A stretch of 64,000 nucleotides of DNA from NCBI GenBank assembly GCA_030620095.1, contig JAUTXW010001600.1:1446501-1510500 (forward strand), read 5' to 3'. The notes under the pieces were generated by a model, which was given only the letters and a program-made list of their open reading frames with translations, was not told the DNA's origin and searched no databases. The stretch comes from Kuschelorhynchus macadamiae. Taxonomy: Eukaryota > Arthropoda > Insecta > Coleoptera > Curculionidae. Below are positions 33,601 to 44,601 of the stretch, piece by piece. Made by a program: the position numbers and the translations under genes. Position 1 is the first letter of the stretch. The number at the start of each line of letters is the position of its first letter.

Positions 33601-36531
33601 TTTATTTCGGAAACAGTTTTTAATATGTCTCTTTCAAAACCAAGTGGAAGTAAGAGAAAACTTGTAGATGAGCATCGTATCTTTCAAGAAAAGTGAGAAT
33701 TAGAGTTTTTTTGCTGTGAAGTGAAAGAAAAAATTGTTTGTTTGATTTGTAATAGTACAGTCGGTGTCCCAAAATTATATAATATAAAACGTCACTATGA
33801 GATTCATAAAACTATGTTTGACAAGTATACAGGCATGGTCAGAAACGAAAAGTTAAATAAGTTAAAATCACGGTTGAAAGATCAGCAGCTTATGTATACA
33901 CGTCCAAAGCAAGAAAATGAATATGTCATTTAAGCGAGCTACGTACTGCCGGAGTTGATCGCGAAACACTTAAAACCACATGTTGAAGGCGAATTTATAA
34001 AAGAGTGCCTTGTAAAGGCCGCGGAAATTGTAAGTCCCGGGAGCGTGAAGGCATTTCAAAATATATCCTCGTCCCGGAATACTGTCGCTGAAAGAGTTTC
34101 TGAGTTGGCTGCCAATAAAAGTGATCAGATAAAAACAAAATCAGACTCTTTCATTGCATTTTCTATTGCCTGTGACGAAAGTACGGATATGTGTGGTGTG
34201 GCGCAACTCGCTGTTTTTCTTCGTGCGGTTGATACAGATATCGATGTCTATGAAGAATTACTGGAATTAGTACTATTGCATGATACTACAACTGGGAAGG
34301 ATATTTTCAATGCTGTTTACGGACTTCTGCAAAAGTACAATTTAGATTTGTCAAAACTGTGTTCCAGTGCAACAGACAGAGGTCCTACAATGACTGGAGT
34401 AAAAAATGGCTTCGTTAAAATATTATAGACAAAGATCAGAGAAACGGGCAGTGACAAACCAGATTTTCATCATATTCATTGTATAATCCACCAAGAAGTT
34501 TTATGCTCAAAAGTGATCAAGTTGAAAAGTGTTTTAAAGTCAGTGAAAAAAATTATAAACTTCATAAGGTCACGAGGCCTTAATCAGTGACAGTTTTCTG
34601 CATTTTTACGTGATTTAGAAAGTCGTTTACCATATTATGCAGAGGTGCGATGGCTTTCGTGTTCTATGGTACTCGACCGGTTTTGAAAACGATGTACCTT
34701 TTTTACAAGATCTTTCATTTATGGTAGATATCACAAAACACTTATCGGACTTAAATACGAAATTGCAAGGACCACGTCAAGTTATTACAGATATGCATGA
34801 TCATGTGAAAGCTTTCAAGTGCAAGATGGTGTGGGAAAAACAATTAGCAGAGGATAATCTGTCACATTTTCTGACTTGTAAGGCATATCAGGAAAGCACA
34901 AGTGTCCCATTATCATACAAAATATACTCAGAGAAAATGAGAAGCCTTCTGGCAGAATTTGAGAAGCGTTTTTAGGATTTTAAGACCCAAGAAAACAATT
35001 TTTCCCTATTTACTGGTCTTTTTACTATCGATATTGATTGATTGAAGTTCCCCCTCACTTGCAAATGGAAGTAATTGAGATTCAGTGTCAGACCCATTTA
35101 AAACAAAAATTTGATAGTGTTGGTACATTCGAATTTTATAACTACTTGCCTGTTCAATACCAAGAAATGAGAAAATTTGCCTGTAAAATCCTGTCAATGT
35201 TTGGAAGTACCTATAAGTGTGAACAACTATTTTCTTTGATGAAAGGAAACAAATCTCCCGCAAGATCGCGATTGACGGACGTACACTTGGACGCAGTTTT
35301 AAAAGTTATTTCCGCCGATAAATTCGCGCCACAAATAGACAACTTAATTAAATACAAAAGATATCAAATATCTGGCAAAGAATTTAATGTTTGTAGTTTT
35401 TTGTAACGTCCTTTTTATTGGAAATTTAATAAACAGACTTGTCCTATAATAGTACTTTTCTCAAGATTTTCAGTAGTTTGTCTCCTTTAAGATAAGGTTT
35501 TGCGGCCCACCTAGTCGATGGTCTTCATGCTTTTGGCCCACCAGTGACTTTGAGTTTGACATGGCTGATTTAAGGAACCTTATTTTATATGAGTGAACAT
35601 ATTTTAACATTCACCAAAATATCAGTGAAGGTACTGGAAAGACTTTTGTATGTGAAAATTCAGTACTAAGGCCCAGATAAACCTAGGATCCAAAATTCAT
35701 AACAACCGATGTTGGCGCTTCATCTGGTCACTACAGTGAGAGGGGTGTTCTAATATACCTTCTTCAGGAAACGTCTGTCTTCAAATAAGGAATGTTTCCA
35801 TTTTTTACGTCAATCAAATTTGTCTATATTTCACATTGTCAGAAATATTTACAGTATGCGACCAACCAAGCATCGTTCAACCAGCTATTTGTGTGTAGTA
35901 GAATTTGCTAAATAAGATGTTGAAAATAAAGGCAAATTTCACCAATTTTTACATTTAGAATAAAATAAATTGATTTATGTTTTACTTTTCTTGACTGCTC
36001 CAATTAGAATGCTGAGTTTATTATATTATTAATATTGAGTTTTTAGAAAAAATGCGATGTTGCCATGTATTTGTATCTATAAAGTTGCCTGATAATATTT
36101 GATAATTGCAAATATTTCTACCATTTTAATGGGTTATTAGTTTCTTAGGTCTGATCAATGTTGGGTGAAGGGTTCAGAATTTCCATCGGCAACATCGATT
36201 TCTTGAAAAATGGGCCTTGAAATAAATAAACAAAGCAATAATCAGTTTTCTTTTCTTTCTGTGTAGAATCCTGTAATAGAAAATGTGTTAATATTTTTAG
36301 AAATGTTTGTCTATGCACCATTCCCAAATGAAAGGCAGGAGAATTAATGTTTTATACACACAAGGAGGCAAGAAAAAAGGCGACAACCAGAAGAAAGAAA
36401 TAAAAGCCAAAAATATGAAATTACATGCTCTGCGGAAGCAAGGCAAATTAGCTGGAAGCACTAAAGAGACAAATAAAAGGTCGTTTAGAAGAAACAAAAA
36501 TAAAAATAAGCAAGAAGAAACCCAGAGTTAA
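24626..36531 (+). CDS. Nucleolin/Nop6-like nucleolar RRM protein
   Basis: Five coding exons with matching phases: 24626-25252, 27249-27402, 29440-29570, 32839-33147, 36301-36531 (TAA); 483 aa. Residues 1-209 are Lys/Pro/Gln-rich and basic, with NLS-like runs such as GGKKKKGR. Exons 2-3 (about 210-304) add a Ser/Asp/Glu tract with long DDD/DDE runs. A single RRM spans about 351-424, with RNP2 LFIGNI, RNP1 RGFAYLEV and the last strand KGRRINV supplied by exon 5. The tail is basic (KAKNMKLHALRKQGKLAG and Arg/Lys/Asn runs). Basic plus acidic tracts with an RRM indicate a nucleolar ribosome-biogenesis factor. A single RRM followed by GRRINV and a basic tail recalls Nop6, whereas vertebrate nucleolin has four RRMs. 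An acceptor (ends 24616) precedes the ATG, so a non-coding first exon lies upstream. The last intron carries a hAT element. Confidence 0.9.
25253..27248. other. Intron 1 of the nucleolar gene; mariner relic
   Basis: AT-rich. A decayed DD41D-type transposase C-terminus lies on the minus strand at about 26520-26690 (listed separately). A lone TA-CAGGGTGTGGCG end lies at 26986-26998. Nothing else is supported. Confidence 0.55.
26520..26690 (-). pseudogene. Relic of a DD41D-type mariner transposase
   Basis: The minus strand reads RSPHLTLLDILFMG followed by MKPTNFENIQILEQRVWDIL and a tail HHITRMVLNK. This corresponds to the SPDL-x-x-LDFFLWG catalytic block and C-terminus of the transposases at 50375 and 56301. 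Stops interrupt it and no termini can be assigned. Confidence 0.55.
27403..29439. other. Intron 2 of the nucleolar gene; 99-aa ORF of unknown nature
   Basis: Mostly AT-rich. An ORF at 28171-28470 (plus, 99 aa, ending KDKTKVDRIFSKFTWN) has a lysine-rich C-terminal half with a helical look (NEQAERYISSKINALKNFLH). I do not recognise it and see no flanking repeats. Confidence 0.35.
29571..29720 (+). other. Possible alternative 3' end of the nucleolar gene
   Basis: If the donor after exon 3 is not used, the frame runs on as VSTKKPKPNKKK to TAA at 29607-29609. An AATAAA lies about 100 bp downstream (about 29713). The read-through peptide is basic and lysine-rich like the authentic tails of such proteins. 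It would make a short isoform lacking the RRM. Transcripts are needed to confirm it. Confidence 0.35.
31170..32654 (+). mobile_element. Decayed DD41D-type mariner-like elements
   Basis: TA-CAGGGTCATTC begins at 31168-31170, and a CACCCTG-TA end lies at 32648-32656. Inside, two separate decayed copies of the catalytic block are visible: LSADLSPMDFYFCGD at about 31345-31390, and FNPLDFFL then RSFKNISVFHAI at about 32147-32215. There are many stops. The outer ends match each other only over about 6 bp, so whether this is one element or two is uncertain. Confidence 0.5.
31733..32036 (+). repeat. Tandem duplication, 2 x 152 bp
   Basis: 31733-31884 and 31885-32036 are nearly identical: AAAGATTAATATTTAAAC through GGTTGTAAAAAAAGGGTATAAG, with GGCG versus GGCA as a visible difference. 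It lies inside the mariner-relic zone of intron 3. Confidence 0.9.
33229..35567 (+). mobile_element. hAT transposon in the last intron of the nucleolar gene
   Basis: The ends CAGACATGTCAAAC (left) and, reversed, CAGCCATGTCAAAC (right) are inverted. The 8-bp duplication ATTTAAGG is perfect on both sides (33221-33228 and 35568-35575). Length 2339 bp. It lies wholly between exons 4 and 5 of the nucleolar gene, in the same orientation. The perfect target duplication suggests a fairly recent insertion, yet the transposase is disrupted. Confidence 0.95.
33625..35406 (+). pseudogene. hAT transposase, GTF2IRD2/ZBED-like, disrupted
   Basis: The frame begins MSLSKPSGSKRKLVDEHRIF and has a BED-type zinc finger (CLIC ... 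HYEIH). The catalytic core includes FSIACDESTDMCGVAQLAVF and ATDRGPTMTGVKNGF. It continues through HHIHCIIHQEVLCSKVI, and the C-terminal hAT dimerisation region reads FACKILSMFGSTYKCEQLFS. In-frame stops occur at 33694, 33931 and 34426, with further stops and a frameshift near 34600-34680. This layout matches hAT transposases related to domesticated GTF2IRD2 and ZBED/FAM200 proteins. It is not expressible as one protein. Confidence 0.9.
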
Positions 36532-36628
36532 AGATGTTATTTAATAATTATGTATAGTTTTGTTACTTTTAAGGACTTCTTTTTAATATATCGTTACATT
36601 AGTTACTTACATACCTAATTTGTGTTAA

Positions 36629-36634
36629 AATAAA
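36629..36634 (+). terminator. Poly(A) signal of the nucleolar gene
   Basis: AATAAA about 100 bp after the TAA stop at 36529-36531, on the coding strand. Confidence 0.5.
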
Positions 36635-37034
36635 ATTACAATTTCAAGTTGGCTATATCTGGATGGGGAGAAAAGGTATGAAATTATGCAGCCAATAAGT
36701 TGAAAATTAAGCAATCGAATCTATACACGTGCCTCCCTAGTACCAATTTAAAATCTATCCCTACTTATATGACAAACAGTACTAAAATATAAGAAACAGA
36801 AAAATATGTATTTGTTATTTATGGTAAAAACAACACAAAAAGACAAAATAAATAAGAACTAGGCTGTCAGATCCAGTAAGAAAAATATTTAATGTATCAA
36901 AATGTTGCAATACTAAAATAAGTTTAGTGTTGGCAAGTCCGTCCTAGTTATTTATATAAAAAATAATATTGAAGGCAGCAAGTCAGAAAATGTTGATTCA
37001 TAAACTCAGAATATTACATATCGTTAAATTCGCC

Positions 37035-37035
<1 letters not shown>
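36635..37035. other. Intergenic, nothing recognised
   Basis: AT-rich stretch between the nucleolar gene's poly(A) signal and the (TA)n run before the Penelope-like element. Confidence 0.5.

Positions 37036-37037
<2 letters not shown>

Positions 37038-37090
<53 letters not shown>
37038..37090. repeat. (TA)n microsatellite at the left edge of the Penelope-like element
   Basis: Pure TA run of about 50 bp directly before the element. Confidence 0.95.
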
Positions 37091-37093
<3 letters not shown>

Positions 37094-39724
37094 ATAACGG
37101 CCAAGAGTATTCAATTTTTGAAAGAAACTAATACTAGTTTTTTGGCTCTCTGGTATTTCAAACTACTACGGCGCTATGCGACGACAGCACAAAACATTTG
37201 GTTCCTTAGTGCTTGTTTGAGAAATCAAGTTTTTCTGCATTACACAAATTTGAAGACAAGTAACAGGAGTTCTGCAGCAATTCGAGGTATGAAGAGTGGC
37301 AGAACAAGGTGGCTCAAAGAAGACAAAAAGATTCAATACAGCAAACTTGACATATATTCTACTTACTTAAAGGTAATCCATACAGAACTGTCATCCAGGC
37401 TACATCGTTTGGAATTTGATATTTTAGACTATAGTGTTAGAGAACAAACAAATTCATTAATACATGTAAAGTATCTACGACAAAAACGTAAGTTGGATTG
37501 TTTATTAAAACAAAAAAGGAGTTCAAAAACTAACATATTAACTAATTTTTCTGACCACGTTTTCTTTGATAGGTTTGTTAATTTATCCGATACCATATTT
37601 AACGAAAAAGAACATCAGTTACTAAATAAGGGTTTCAACTATAATTTAAAAAGCTCAGTAAATATTAAATCCCTTGAAAATTTAGGCGTTGAAACAGAAA
37701 TCGCTCTGAGGAATAGCCCTGATTGTTTAAACAACAAGTTTCTAGCTTCTAATATAATCAAGAAAGAATTCAATAAATCTAGTGAAAGTCCAGTAAATCT
37801 AGTCATAAAATCTATCAAAAATCAGTCTAAATATAACGACATAATTTTTACAAAAGCAGACAAAGGAAATACTGTTGTAGCACTTAACCAAAAATTATAT
37901 GTTGAAAAAACTCTTTCCTTTTTAGAAACCGGAGTCTATGAACTTTTAAGATCTGATCCTACTGAATTATACCAAAAAGAAATTAGACAAGCAATCAATA
38001 ACTCAAGAAGTATTTTAAGTCCTTCAGACAAATATAATCTTATTTCTATGAACCCACAAGCTCCTAAAATGTACTCGTTGATTAAACTACATAAAGAAAA
38101 TTACCCCATCCGCCCAGTTGTCTCTTTTATAACAGCACCTTTTTTTAAAATTTCACATAAACTAATTTCTCTCATAAATGATAACTGTAAATTCGTTTCA
38201 AAATATAGCATTAAAAATTCTTTTGAATTAGTAGAACATATAAAACACATCTCGTTACCAAGAAATGCCCTTTTGATTTCATTTGATGTAAAACATTTAT
38301 TTCCCAGTATCCCGCCCAAAGATACGATTTATTTAGTTAACAATTTATTAGAAAAGAGTCACACAAATCCAGTTAAAAAACAAGAAATCATCAATCTTTT
38401 AAATATTTGCCATTTCAGAATTACTTTCAATTCAATAATAATTTTCACTCCAGCTTTGAAGGCTTAATTATGGGAAACCCATTGAGTCCCTTACTAGCTG
38501 AAATTTTTATGGACAATATCGAACACACTATACATCAAAATCCACTAACAAAAAACTTTCTTTATTGGTTTAGTTATGTCGATGATATTTTAGCTTCTTT
38601 TGTTGGAACACAGAGACAATTAAGTGTTTTTACTGATTTTATCAATAATATCCATCCCAATATAACTTTTACAACTGAATTAGAACAAAATAACTATTAA
38701 TTTTCTAGATTTAACTATACAGAAAAATGATAATAAATACGAATTCTCTATTTTTCATAAACCTTCTCATACAGATATTACTATTCACGCTAGCTCTACT
38801 CACCCCTATCAACATAAATTAGCGGCTTATAACAGTATGATTCACAGGCTAATTAATATTCCAATGTCAAATATTAATTTTGAAAAAGAACTTAACATAA
38901 TAAAACAAATTGCTGTCAATAATGGATATGATCCAAATCTCGTAAATAATATTCTTGCCAAGAAACAATATAATAAAGCCATTAGTCAAGTATATCCTAA
39001 TATTAGAGATCAAACTAATAAGTTTTATAAAGTTTTAACTTATATTGGATCACCCTCTGAACGAATCGCTACTTTATTGCGTAAACAGGATTTAAATGTT
39101 GCTTACAGGACAGACAATAGTTTGGGTAAATATATAAAAAATAATAAAGACAAAACAAGTAAAACAAAACAATCAGGTGTCTACAAATTAACCTGCGGTG
39201 ACTGTCCAAAAACGTACATAGGTCAAACAGGTAGAACGTTTAACAAACGCATTTCAGAGCATAAAAGTAGTTTTTTGAATAAAAAATCTGATTCAACCTT
39301 TGCAAATCATCTTTTACTTGAACATCATTCATTTAATAATAATTTTGAAATTCTACATATCGAAAATAAGGGCATAAAACTTAACATGCTTGAATTTCTA
39401 GAAATAAACAAATTAAAATCATCAGGTAATTTGTTAAATGACCAATTAGAATTAAATAACTCTCCTTTGTTAAATTTATTTCACTAAACCGTCCTTTTGT
39501 CGTAGATATATAACCCACATAATTTTTAAGCTTTTTCATTTATTGTAACACCACTGTCTTTGGGTTTTTCCCTATATTTGTTACCTGTTGTTTACCTTTT
39601 ACATCTTGGCATTGTAGTATTTTAGTTATACCTTAACATCTGAAGAAGCTATTGTATATGCGAAACATGTCATGTTGACAACAAATATATGAGTGAAAAT
39701 CTCAAAAACTTAAGTTGTTTTTCT

Positions 39725-39725
<1 letters not shown>
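37091..39725 (+). mobile_element. Penelope-like retroelement (RT + GIY-YIG endonuclease), frameshifted
   Basis: Three overlapping frames: 37118-38467, 38407-38700, about 38690-39487. Frame 1 has the Penelope-type FTKADKGNTVVALNQ, the PKMYSLIKLHKENYPIRPVV box and motif A LISFDVKHLFPSIP. Frame 2 has motif B LIMGNPLSPLLAEIFMD and motif C SYVDD. Frame 3 has NFLDLTIQKND, the thumb region and a C-terminal GIY-YIG nuclease: SGVYKLTCGDCPKTYIGQTG, R of GRTFNKRISEH, and a late E in LEFLEI. At least two frameshifts, so inactive as it stands. (TA)n runs adjoin both ends. The RT relates to telomerase; the GIY-YIG nuclease nicks target DNA (family knowledge). Confidence 0.95.
39635..39676 (+). ncRNA. Hammerhead-ribozyme-like motif in the 3' region of the Penelope-like element
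   Basis: The order is AACAT, CTGAAGA, spacer, CGAAAC, ATGTC, ATGTT. CTGAAGA fits the hammerhead core CUGANGA and GAAA fits the second core. GTC is a permitted cleavage triplet, and AACAT (39635-39639) pairs perfectly with ATGTT (39672-39676) as helix I. The spacer gives only a weak helix II. Penelope-like elements are known to carry such motifs in their terminal repeats, which supports the call. Activity is untested and the weak helix II suggests decay. Confidence 0.5.

Positions 39726-39771
<46 letters not shown>
39726..39771. repeat. (TA)n microsatellite between the Penelope-like element and LINE
   Basis: TA run of about 45 bp that separates the two retroelements. Confidence 0.95.
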
Positions 39772-39774
<3 letters not shown>

Positions 39775-42700
39775 ATGCAAGTAACGATTCGTTATTGTTT
39801 TCTCGTGTAGTTTTGCTTGTATTTGGGTATACTGCGGGCGTTTATTTTATTTAGTGTACCGGTATTCGTTGCATCTAGTGTCCATAATGCCAGAGAAATG
39901 ATAGTGAGGAAATATTGTGCGTAATTCTCCGTAACTCTCTAAACAACTCTAAACATAGCCAATCTATATCACACGATTTTTCCTTCACGTCAGTAAATGC
40001 AAGTCACCTGCAAGTGCACGGAAGTGATAAACTGTTGCCGTAGTTAACGGAACATCGTATACATGCTCCTCGAATCGTCTTCTCTTCGATGTAAAGAATG
40101 GAGTGCGATATTTGTAAAACAAAACACAAAATAGTATTTCCGTGTGATAATTGTAGAGAAAAAATCTGTAAAGGATGCGGTAACTTAGCGGCGTCTGAAG
40201 TCAAAGTCTTAGAACTTAAAGAGTCTTAAAATTTGAATGTACAAAATGTTTAAAATTTAACACACATTCACTTCTGCAGAATTCCATAAACGATAAAGAA
40301 AAAATTATACAGGGCAAAGATGAGATAATCTCTCCACTTCGACAAAAATAGAAGATTTAGAAGCAAAACAAAACCCAAATACTGAACCCCAATATCTTTA
40401 CAGTGACATAATAAAGGAACCCAATTCTTTTAAACAGATCAATATGTTGAAAAAACAAAGTCTGACTTACAAAAAAATATACAACCTGCTGAGTTAAAGA
40501 TTAGTATAAATGGTATGAGAAGTACAAAAAATGGATGCATACTTGTAAAATGTCCAAATAAAGCTGATATAGATACTTTAAAAAGAGAAGCCGAAACAAC
40601 GCTGAGCGACTATGAAATTCAAATTACTAAGATGAGTAAGCTACGTTTTAAAATAATGGAATTTACTGAGAATGATTTAAAGTACGACTGTTTAGAAACT
40701 GATATTCGGGAGCAAAATCAATTTATAGAACCAACTGATGAAATGCAGGTGACCTACATCAAAAAAAAATAAGCACAAGGAGACACACTATTTTCGGAAA
40801 CTGTTCACCAATATTATTCAGTAAATTTATGAGCAAAAAAAAATTTTCATAAATTGGGAACGTTATCCAATCTATGAGGACATCGGTATCCAACGGTGTT
40901 TCAACTGTAAGGCTTTCTACCAAAAAACCAAAAAAAATGTGCTAACTGTGTAAAAGCCAACACAAAATATAATCTAGATTACAATTTAAACCACGAAACA
41001 AGGGACTGTGACTGTCCATGCTATGAATATCTATTAAAAATACTTCGAAATAAAATAGACAATGGAGGTAACAATGGCTACTAATCAACAAGGAGGTACT
41101 TCAGAGTCTCGAACTGATGGACAATGAATCAAATCAAGCGAGTGTGGACTGTGAAACAGTGAGTAGAAGTATTAAGACAAATAAAAAACTTTTTAATATT
41201 ATACATTTTAACATATGCAATATTAATAAGAATTTTGACCAACTAGTTATTTTTTTAGAAGCATATGATTATTTATCCTATGATGTTATTGTATTGAGTG
41301 AAACATGGCAGGTGGTCGATGGCTTGTTTAACATTGATGGCTTTAATATGTATTACAATCATGGCAATTATAATCAAAATGATGGACTCATTATCTATGT
41401 TAGGAATAAATTAAATATTGTAAATTTTGTAAACACTAAATATGTTAAATCGGGAGTAACTTTTAGTAGATTAAGCTTTAATATGAACAATATTGAGTAT
41501 GGCATTACTTGCATCTATAGACCACCTTCTACAACTTTATCTTTTTTTCTTGAGAATTTGAATAAGTATTTTTTAGAATACACTGGAAATAGTATTGAAC
41601 TACTTTTGGGAGATATAAACATATAACAGATATATTGGCGAAAGAAAACGTAAACACCAATAATTATTTATCAATGTTATTGTCACATTGAATTCGCTCT
41701 CTCATTAATGGCCTAACACGAGTAACTCCTCTTACTAACTCTTGTATAGATCACATATTTATCAAACAAAAATTATTATATAATGTAATTAAACAATTTC
41801 CCTATATTCTAAACTCTGACCTTACTGATCACTATCCCATTTTCCTCCATTTTATAGTGCATCAGTTCAGGGCGTACAGAATGAACAAAAATTTGTTACA
41901 AAAAATACTAAAAAAATAAATAATAAAAAAATAAGTCACTTTTTAAATTCTGTAAACTGGGAAACAGTCACGACTAGTAGTCACGTAGAGGTTGCCACTG
42001 AAAATTTTATAAAAATCATAGAAGCCGCGTTTCTACATGCAGAGGAAAGCAAAATAATTAGGTATAAAGAAGTAAAAAAAATAAAACCCTGGATAACATC
42101 TGGTATTGTAAAATCAATTAAACAAAGGGAAAAAATGAAAAAACAGCTTAGGCTGAATTACAACGTAGTAAACGAACAACTATACAAGGACTTCAGAAAA
42201 CGTCTAAATAGACTAATTAATAAATGTAAGTGCGACTTTTACAAAACCAAAATAGAAAATAGCGGTAATAATATTAAGAAAATCTATGAAGTAATAAACG
42301 AAGCTACTAACCAAAAACCTAATAAAAATAAACAAAACTTAAACATAAAAAATAATGACAAGGAACTGTCATTTCTGTAATAACTATTTTGTTAATGTGG
42401 GTATTAATATGTTAAAAGAAATAAACAATCTTGATCAGCCTTTTCGGTTAGAACACTCAAATCTATCTTCAATGTATCTGAAACCAGTGAGTCAATATGA
42501 AATTATTAAACAAATGCACTCTTTAAAAAATTATTGTGCAGCTGGCATCGATGCAATTGAATCACGGTTTATTAAACAATTTCATATACTTTTAATTAAA
42601 CCCTTAATGCATATTATTAACTTAAGCTTCAAATCTGGGAGAGTGCCTAGTCATTTTAAGGTTACACTTGTTTCGCCTATATATAAATCAAGAGACAAAA

Positions 42701-44161
42701 GATTTATAGGTAACTACCGTCCAATTAGTGTAATTAACAACTTCGCAAAAATATTTGGAAAGTGTTTAAAAAATCGTTTAATAAATTTTCTTCTGTCAAA
42801 CAACATTCTCTCAAAACAACAATTTGGTTTTACAAGTGGTTTGAGCACATGTGATGCAGTTTATGACTTTGCTAATATAATAACCAAGGATTTGGACAGC
42901 AGCAGGAGGAGCTTGGCAGTGTTTCTGGACCTTGCAAAGGCGTTTGATACGATGCCTCATAATCAGCTCTTGCATGTACTGAGCATGTTTTGAGTACGGG
43001 GTATTGTGTTGGATGTCTTTGAGAGTTATTTGAGGGACAGAAAACAAATTTTTAAAATAAACACGCAGAGCGATTCATTAGACATACAAATAGGAATACA
43101 ACAGGGAACCGTTCTGCGTCCAATTCTTTTTATAACCTATATTAACTCCCTTACAAACCTCGTTTTGAAAGATGGAACCTTAATTTCGTACGCAGATGAC
43201 ACTGTTGTGATATTTTCTGGAAAAACATGGGCTCAAACCAGAGAGACGGCGCAGGGTGGATTAAAAAAAAAATAAAGAATTGGCTGGATTCATTCAAACT
43301 TACCTTGAATACGGATAAGTCTAACTACATAGCATTCTCTATAACATCTGCAAATCGTCCAGAAATTAGTGAAATTGGGCTCGATACACTCCCCATTAAA
43401 GAAATTGAATCCACTAAATATCTCGGTATAGTTATAGATAAACATTTAAAGTGGGATAAACATTTGTAAAATTAACTGTCTCTGATAAGTTATGGTATTA
43501 TTGTGTGGGGGGGGGGTTTGTACAAGAATTCGTTAAAACAACTTAATGTTACACAAAACTATATTTTAAAAATTATTCATAAAAAAAGAAAAAGATATTC
43601 AACAACGCTACTTTATTCGGAGGACATATTCAATATTCCTTCATTGCACATATTGTTTACGTGACTCTATATTCACAGGAACGCAAATTTAAAATCATAT
43701 AATAACCACACATATGAAACTAGAAGTAGAACAAATAAACTTTTGACGATACCGAATGCAAACAGGAATGTTATTCATCGATTCATAAATTATATGGCTC
43801 CTAAATTTTATAATGTCATTCCAAACGGAATTAAGGAAATTGTAAATATTAAACAATTTAGCAAACGATGTCGAAACTTTATTTTCAATAATATTAATAG
43901 GTTCAGTTTTTTTCAATAGTATTATATCTACCGTTATTGTTATTTTTTATTTTGTTTATATCGTTATATTTAGTATCTTGAAGTAGAATTTTATTGTAAA
44001 GAAATAATATAAATTAACCTGGAATTTATGCACGTACGGGTGTTAACTCACCTAGGTGCAAGACGATAGTTCCTGGATATTTAATCAAATAATAGATTGT
44101 TATAAAATGTTGTTATAATTACTTCTGTTATGAAATAAATTTGAATTTGAAATTATTATGA

Positions 44162-44163
<2 letters not shown>
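39772..44163 (+). mobile_element. Near full-length CR1/Jockey-group LINE, both ORFs broken
   Basis: ORF1 starts at 40098 with a PHD-like zinc finger (MECDICKTKHKIVFPCDNC). It has a frameshift near 40222, then a Gag-like stretch (40515-40772) and a zinc-knuckle remnant RCFNCKAF near 40890. ORF2 has an APE endonuclease (41117-41626): FNIIHFNIC, VLSETW, CIYRPPS and LLGDINI, then a stop, with TDHYPIFLHF near 41824. The reverse transcriptase follows in 42355-43469: NYRPISVINNFAKIFGK, KQQFGFTSGLSTCDAV, FLDLAKAFD, IQQGTVLRPILF and ISYADD. The C-terminus (PKFYNVIPNGIKEI) ends near 43917. The 3' tail is GAAATAAATTTGAATTTGAA. Many stops and frameshifts; not active. Confidence 0.92.

Positions 44164-44165
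<2 letters not shown>

Positions 44166-44216
<51 letters not shown>
44166..44216. repeat. (TA)n microsatellite, target of a DD41D element
   Basis: TA run that ends exactly at the CAGGGTG terminus of the element at 44217. TA repeats resume at its other end (49548 onward). Confidence 0.95.
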
Positions 44217-44219
<3 letters not shown>

Positions 44220-44601
44220 GGTGATTTTTTAGTGCGGGAAAGTCCAATATCTCTGTTGTTATGGGAAATAGAAAAACACTTTTTCATACAAAAGTTGTAA
44301 GGCTTGTCGAGGAGTACATGCTTAAAATATTTTCTTGTATACAGGGTGTTCTATAAAAGCGTGACAACAAAAAGTGTATTTTTTAAAAATAGAAACCGAT
44401 ATATTTAAGAGCAGAACTGAAATCAGCGTAAAATACTGCGTATAGTACACTATTTCAATTTGGTCACCGTTGCGGCGTTACCAAGCTATTCAAAAGTTCT
44501 CACTATTCAACCCCACACATTCAAGGACCATCTATTTTGGCTTTTAGTTATAAGTTTAAATTATAAGATGTCATGTCAGAAATAATTTCGTACATTTTGA
44601 T

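Noticed and set aside
36266..36300. Earlier acceptor TTCTGTGTAG (36257-36266) for exon 5 of the nucleolar gene
   Set aside because: It leads at once into a stop. The acceptor ending at 36300 restores the RRM's last strand in frame.
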